A DNA stretch of 64,000 nt, from contig OZ231127.1 of the NCBI GenBank assembly GCA_965153355.1, positions 15,376,001-15,440,000 on the forward strand, written 5' to 3'. Position 1 is the stretch's first letter. Each line of letters starts with the position of its first letter. The translations under genes and the position numbers were made by a program. Below, piece by piece: positions 59,587 to 64,000 of the stretch. This DNA is from Flaccisagitta enflata (lineage: Eukaryota; Chaetognatha; Sagittoidea; Aphragmophora). Below the pieces are notes generated by a model, which was given only the letters and a program-made list of their open reading frames with translations, was not told the DNA's origin and did not search any database.

Positions 59587-61782
59587 GGCAAAGGCAGAGG
59601 CAACGGTAGAGGCAAAGGTAGAGATACAAGCAGACGTGCGGCTGTGCACGCATGTCATGATGCTGAGAAGGAAGAAGGCCAACAACTGAATAAGGCGCAG
59701 GAGGAAGAATATAATGCTTTGATTGTGAAACAAAACGGATTTGAGGGTGTTTGTGAGGCACTCAACGGAGAGGCTTTTGAAAATGACAAAAAGGTGATAT
59801 TCTTCCAAATGTCAAAGGAGAGGTTGGTGGATGCGATAAAAGATGCGCCGCTGAACAGCGCAGATGCGCAGAATATCACTGACATCGTCTCCGACTTTTG
59901 GAAAGAGAATTTTGAATTCACGGCCATCACATCGCATCACGGAATCTTCATTTTCGATTATTCCCACTCAAAACGTGAGCCGGAAGATGAAATGATTACG
60001 ATGCAAAGTCGGGCTCAAATATTACAAGATCTTGGAAATTTCTCGTCGAAATGCATAACAACAGTTCTGATCAGAGTAGAACATGGTCATGATCCCAAAG
60101 CACGTGACATCTCAGAGCCGAGAGAGACAGACTATGGCTTTCATTTTGACATCACTGCAACTGAGATGTCCATAAGAAAACATACAAAATTTTGCCTGAA
60201 GAAAATTGCCTCCCAGATTCGAAGCAAAATTCCACATGATAAAAAGATTGTGAAAAAGATGGATAATCTTGCAGTAAAATTAACGGTGCTGCAGAATGGG
60301 GAAAATGAAACCCACTTGATACATCACAAGCTCAACAACCAAGAGTGGGGCGCATCAGGAGTCATGCTCTGGACCGATGCTCAAAGAGAATGCATCGAAA
60401 GAGCGAGAAGAGCGTTTAGAGGACAAGACGAGCCATTGCGACTGATTATTCGAGGCTGCCAAGGAAGTGGAAAAACTATGATTCTCATGAAATTGGCGGA
60501 AGAGTTTGTCGCATCTGGCCAAGAAGGGCTTTTTCTCATCAACATAAACGGTGCTCTTTCCCAACTCATTGATGAACTCAGAGATTATGTTAAAAAGAAT
60601 AAGAAGTTGGCTGAAAGAGTTGTGGCAGGAAGTACTGGGTTGTATGAGGAAGGGTCGTCAGAAGCAGTTTTTTCCTTTGACGAAACCAATTCAAAAATTC
60701 CGTTTTCGTTAGTAGGCGCTTTTTGTGTGGATGAGATGCTTATTGGAAACAAGATCGATCCCTTCTTTTCAAAATGCTTACAGCATTTACATCACACATC
60801 ACCGCAGACCCACTTGATATTCGCCTCCTCAAAAAACAAAGTCACCGCTAAGAATTTTAAAGAATTTGAAACTGCTTTGTCCGTCCAAGAGGTTTTTTTG
60901 GGAGGCAATTTAAGATCTTCTCCTGCCATATCCGAATTCACCAAAGCCTACCAATCATTTCATCAAAAGAATCGAGTTGATGACGTGATTTCAAACATTC
61001 CAGTGGAGACATCCTTAGAATTTGCAACACCGCCGCCAAAAGTGGTCATCGTTGACAGTGTAGACAGAATCGAATTTATGGATCGAGTAATAGAAGAAGC
61101 GCGAGAGGCGATGGACGAATGTAAAGAAGCAGATATGAAAGCTCTTGGATTTTGTCACTTTTTACTTATCGAAAAGATGGAAAAAAGGTTGTCAAGTGAG
61201 GAAGGAAAGAGGATCACATTTTCGAATATTAGTCGTGTTTTAGGTTGTCAATTTCCAGTCGTAATTCTCGCCATCGATCCCCACTCAACCCCGGATCCGT
61301 GTTCTATTCATTTGATTGACGCGTTGACTCGCGCGACCGCTGATGTTAGATGCATCGTCAACTCTACACAAAATGAGTTGATGATCAATGATCGACCTCC
61401 CTGCACCTTCATTCAATGCAATTCTAACCCAGAGATATTTTGGAGTTGCATTCAGAAATATGTTGGCTCAAGTGAGAGTTCTGTTTTAGTAATTGATGAA
61501 GAAAATCTGATCAGTGAAGGAATTCGATCAAAAGCTGGTACAAGATATAATTTCACTCAAAGTAATGCCATTGTGGAAGAGCAGAGCAAAAAAGTTTCTG
61601 TGGTCGTTTTACTTTCCCCACTGTACTACGCTAGTCCTTACTTTAAGGTTAGTGCACCAATGATCATCATCGCCGTCGACAGCAAATTGGTTGGGGCCAC
61701 AGACATGACCTGGGTGCTTTTGGAACAATCAAGTTACATCTTGCGGTTCTTTAGCAGATATTTGAAAAAAACCCACAATTAG
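59587..61782 (+). CDS. Gene B, C-terminal part: SF1 helicase-like P-loop ATPase
   Basis: Open for 731 codons directly after the TAA at 59584-59586 and in the same frame. No ATG occurs until about 59809, so independent initiation would lose the start of the domain; it is best read as the continuation of the upstream frame. It opens with a basic Gly/Arg/Lys linker. Helicase features: Walker A GCQGSGKT (60454-60477), Walker B-like GAFCVDEM (Asp 60730), GGNLRSSPAISEF (60901), VLGCQFPVVILAID (61237) and IDALTRATADVRCIV (61315), the order of motifs I, II, IV, V and VI in UvrD/DUF2075-like SF1 proteins. The motif III region (HLIFASSKNK) lacks the usual Gly-Asp-Gln. The N-terminal 250 residues are unassigned. 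Stop TAG at 61780. Candidate AATAAA at 62188. Nucleic-acid-dependent ATPase activity is an inference from motifs. Confidence 0.75.
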   Translation, partial: GKGRGNGRGKGRDTSRRAAVHACHDAEKEEGQQLNKAQEEEYNALIVKQNGFEGVCEALNGEAFENDKKVIFFQMSKERLVDAIKDAPLNSADAQNITDIVSDFWKENFEFTAITSHHGIFIFDYSHSKREPEDEMITMQSRAQILQDLGNFSSKCITTVLIRVEHGHDPKARDISEPRETDYGFHFDITATEMSIRKHTKFCLKKIASQIRSKIPHDKKIVKKMDNLAVKLTVLQNGENETHLIHHKLNNQEWGASGVMLWTDAQRECIERARRAFRGQDEPLRLIIRGCQGSGKTMILMKLAEEFVASGQEGLFLININGALSQLIDELRDYVKKNKKLAERVVAGSTGLYEEGSSEAVFSFDETNSKIPFSLVGAFCVDEMLIGNKIDPFFSKCLQHLHHTSPQTHLIFASSKNKVTAKNFKEFETALSVQEVFLGGNLRSSPAISEFTKAYQSFHQKNRVDDVISNIPVETSLEFATPPPKVVIVDSVDRIEFMDRVIEEAREAMDECKEADMKALGFCHFLLIEKMEKRLSSEEGKRITFSNISRVLGCQFPVVILAIDPHSTPDPCSIHLIDALTRATADVRCIVNSTQNELMINDRPPCTFIQCNSNPEIFWSCIQKYVGSSESSVLVIDEENLISEGIRSKAGTRYNFTQSNAIVEEQSKKVSVVVLLSPLYYASPYFKVSAPMIIIAVDSKLVGATDMTWVLLEQSSYILRFFSRYLKKTHN

Positions 61783-61876
61783 ATATAGCATACTTTTCTG
61801 TGTCGTCACCTTTATCAAAAACAAGAGAAAAACCCATCTTTTTTTTTCCAAATGTTAATTACCGTAATTCAAAGGG

Positions 61877-62031
61877 AACAAGGCCGGATACACGGCCATC
61901 AGTTGCGGACAGGTGGGCAGGGGCAGGAATGCGCGTTTTCTCACTTTTCGACTCGATGGTTACGGACGGACCAACCAACGGACGGACGGACGGACAAAGC
62001 CTCTTATTGAGTTGCGTGTCCGCAACTAAAC
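61877..62031 (+). mobile_element. Family H element, TTGCGGAC subfamily, full length
   Basis: AACAAGGCCGGATACACGGCC, CAGTTGCGGACAGGTGGGCA, ACGGACGGACGGACGGAC, GCCTCTTATTGAG, GTTGCGTGTCCGCAACTAAA. It starts 95 bp after gene B's stop and so may lie in its 3' untranslated region. Confidence 0.93.
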
Positions 62032-62911
62032 ATGTTTACACTCTTTACCATAAGACTGTCACTGATGGAAGCTGACTGATAATGGAAAGCCGCTTGCTGT
62101 AGAAACAATGATTTTGTTCCATGGAAGAAAATTTCGTTCATAGCAGAGATGAATTGTTAGAAGTTTTAAAACCTTCAGAACGGTCATAATAAACCATGAT
62201 TCATAATGAAAGCTGAAAAGGAAAGAAAACATTTTTTGTTTAAGTGCATCAGTTTTTTAATTGACACCAAACCTATTTGATTTGACAATTGATCATTGTC
62301 ACTGTTGGGCACTTTAGTCAAAAAAACAATTTGTCCTAATTCTCTCACACTTCACGAATATCACTCGTTCAGGGAGTCAGGAAGTCAGATAGTTGAATAT
62401 GTTCACAATCTCTTAGACTTTGTACACAAGAGAAACATTCTAACGTTTCAACTGTATCACTACTTTGTCAAACCGAATGGATGAAGGCGGAGAGAGTGAG
62501 TCCTTATTCATTGCAAGACCAAAGGTAACCGGGAATGATTGAGGCTGCTGTAATGTTTGTGTTGAGATTCTTGATGGTCGATATTTGTGGTAGTTAGGCG
62601 TGGGCTGCATAGGCCGGATTTTTTTGAAAATTCTTAGTACAAGTTAAAACATAATTTTCATGTGTCAGTTCAGTTTTACTCCAATTAATTCATTATCATT
62701 GTAATTCAGAGCTCACCTAAGCTAGATTTCAGGTGAACAGATGGAAGCATCAGCAATTTTTACGAACAATAGCGATATTTTATTTTTTAAATGAAAGAAG
62801 TTCAAAGTTAGTTTCAGTATGGGTTGAGCCACAGAAGTGCAATCATCTATTGCTAATGGAATATTTCGACGTTTCACCAATTGTAAGTTGGTTGGTTGGT
62901 TGGTTCCTCTG
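62032..62911. other. Downstream region of gene B
   Basis: Contains AATAAA at 62188-62193, a possible polyadenylation signal for gene B. Otherwise AT-rich without recognisable genes. Confidence 0.45.
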
Positions 62912-62960
62912 TCAAAAGTGGTCGTTGTTGATAGTGCAGACAGAATCGAATTTGTCAATC
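62912..62960 (+). pseudogene. Fragment of a gene B-like helicase sequence
   Basis: TCAAAAGTGGTCGTTGTTGA and CAGACAGAATCGAATTTG match gene B at 61037-61080 with a few substitutions. The encoded KVVVVDSADRIEFV corresponds to KVVIVDSVDRIEFM. The similarity stops on both sides and a TGA follows at 62981, so this is a relic of a duplicated copy rather than an exon. Confidence 0.65.
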
Positions 62961-63390
62961 AATACCTGCGAAGGCTGATTTGAGTCCTGGAAAGGCTGAT
63001 TAAAAGCATGAGAGTGTTGAAATAAGGCCTATGTAGCCTGGTTCAAGGCCTGAGCTGAGGGAGCAATATTTATGGTCTCAATTCCATATGATATTCTTTC
63101 TCAATGTTCAATATCGAACTTCACAAGGCCGTAAACAACTCCAATCGCCTGCAGGAGGCCAGTCAATCCCTTTGGCAAAAGCGGCAATCCAACAAAAGCT
63201 CGGAATGAACAAATATGACCGACGGACGAACAGCACGTGGCTTGTGGACGTGTGACTTATACGTTTTCAACAGTTTCTTCGATTCGATTCAGTTTTATCT
63301 ATCGAGCTCGAGTAATGAGTAATGAGTAATGAGTAATGAAAAAAGCGCGAGAGTCGATGGGAAACTGCAAAAATGGGCTGGAGTGCTCAT
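62961..63390. other. Worn repeat-bearing stretch
   Basis: GGAAAGGCTGATT units at 62985-63055 resemble family G repeats. CACAAGGCCGTAAACAACTCC (63123) with GACCGACGGACGAAC (63217) is a degraded family H copy. GAGTAATGAGTAATGAGTAA run at 63311-63338. Confidence 0.55.
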
Positions 63391-63765
63391 CGGTCATCCA
63401 TGGTTTACACGTAAAACCTTAATTGATTTGCAATCTCAATCATTGTTTGCTCATTTTACCTCAATGAGCTGGAATGTTCATTCATGGTTTGCTCATTATC
63501 CTTTAAGGAGTATGAATGATAAATCATGGTTTGCTTGGTTTACCTTAATGTATTTGAATGCTCATTCATGCTTTGCTCGTTAACCTTTAATGGGTTTGAA
63601 TACTCCTTTTCGGTTAACTTGTTTAACCATCAACAGGTTCAAATGCTCATTCATGGTTTGCTCTTTTTATTTCAATAGGTTTGAATGCTCATTCATGGTT
63701 TGCTCGTTTTACCTCAATGGGTTTCAAAACTTACTCATTCATGGTTTGCTCACTTTTTTTTACCT
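63391..63765. repeat. Minisatellite, about 42-bp unit
   Basis: Eight diverged units of GAATGCTCATTCATGGTTTG and CTCGTTTTACCTCAATGGGTTT. Confidence 0.88.
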
Positions 63766-63854
63766 CACACTTTCTTCAGTTTGCAATCCACCGGAAACCA
63801 AAACTGTCAAGAAAGAGAGAGAAAATCTCATGAACCACAAGAGGGTGACTCTTG

Positions 63855-63880
63855 ATTTCTCTCTCTCTCTCTCTCTCTTT
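63855..63880. repeat. Short (CT)n run
   Basis: About 22 bp of TCTC between non-coding sequence at the window end. Confidence 0.85.
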
Positions 63881-64000
63881 GAATTGGCTCCCAGTTGCAG
63901 CACATCATCTTCTTGGCGATGGAGAAATTTCCCCTCATCTTTTTTTTCTCTGTTTATAGGCAGAGACATATACAGACATCAATACTTTGACAAGGGGGAA

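Noticed and set aside
59644-61782. Independent helicase gene starting at 59644
   Set aside because: That position is GTG, no ATG lies nearby, and the frame is open back to the upstream TAA with the same Lys/Gly linker on both sides.
63329-63583. 84-codon frame with SWFA repeats
   Set aside because: Lies on the 42-bp minisatellite and has no other gene-like feature.

Overview
This is a gene-poor, repeat-dominated stretch of a eukaryotic, most likely metazoan (marine-invertebrate-like), nuclear genome. The grounds are spliced coding sequence, an ankyrin-repeat membrane protein, a tRNA-derived SINE, a hAT element, Tc1/mariner-type foldback elements, a solo LTR, and dense microsatellites of many kinds: (CT)n, (CA)n, (AAG)n, (TTTC)n, (AAC)n, (AATAC)n, (CATT)n and (GGAC)n. 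I cannot name the phylum or species from the sequence. There is no bacterial-type operon, CRISPR array or rRNA.

Only two host loci look like real protein genes. Locus A (35463-38107, two exons inferred) encodes a protein of about 645 residues: signal peptide, ankyrin-like repeats, a six-cysteine juxtamembrane stretch, one transmembrane helix and a C-terminal cytoplasmic domain. Locus B (57568-61782) encodes a zinc-finger segment interrupted by repeats, a domain that aligns with the C-terminal domain of locus A, a Lys/Gly-rich linker, and a superfamily-1 helicase-like P-loop ATPase. A single in-frame TAA sits in the linker. The shared domain has the order His-strand ... Ser-Asn-Cys helix, as in circularly permuted papain-like families (LRAT, PPPDE/DeSI, permuted NlpC/P60). 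It links two otherwise unlike proteins and is the most interesting coding signal here. A third coding-like block (27121-28407) has four in-frame stops and lies inside a 2.47-kb DNA transposon.

Layout. 0-12.8 kb: microsatellites, a 1-kb 20-bp minisatellite, foldback elements. 12.8-14.7 kb: a higher-order (TTTC)n/(CATT)n array split by a mobile element. 15.2-21.8 kb: a large AT-rich satellite built on CATAAATTTATG palindromes, with a period near 267 bp in its regular part, interrupted by a solo LTR, a foldback element and a small hairpin element. 22-31 kb: local duplications, a TIR pair, and a dimeric element whose two halves each carry a different transposon insertion and so give each other's empty site. 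31.6-35 kb: SINE, hAT, foldback, perfect hairpin. 35-38 kb: gene A. 38-57 kb: minisatellites, microsatellites and interspersed elements. 57.5-61.8 kb: gene B. 61.9-64 kb: one more element, a short helicase-gene fragment and a 42-bp minisatellite.

Two dispersed families run through everything. The first (called family H) is about 120-250 bp in its compact copies and up to 426 bp where its internal arrays are expanded. It runs from AACAAGGCC to a terminal hairpin of the type AGTCGCGTGCACGCGACT followed by A-run, with an internal (GGAC)n run. In most intact copies the hairpin sequence and a matching sequence near the other end change together. This architecture resembles HINE/mini-me elements (non-autonomous Helentrons). 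The second (family G) ends in GGCCGCTGCCCAAAAA and carries a 20-21-bp minisatellite between inverted arms.
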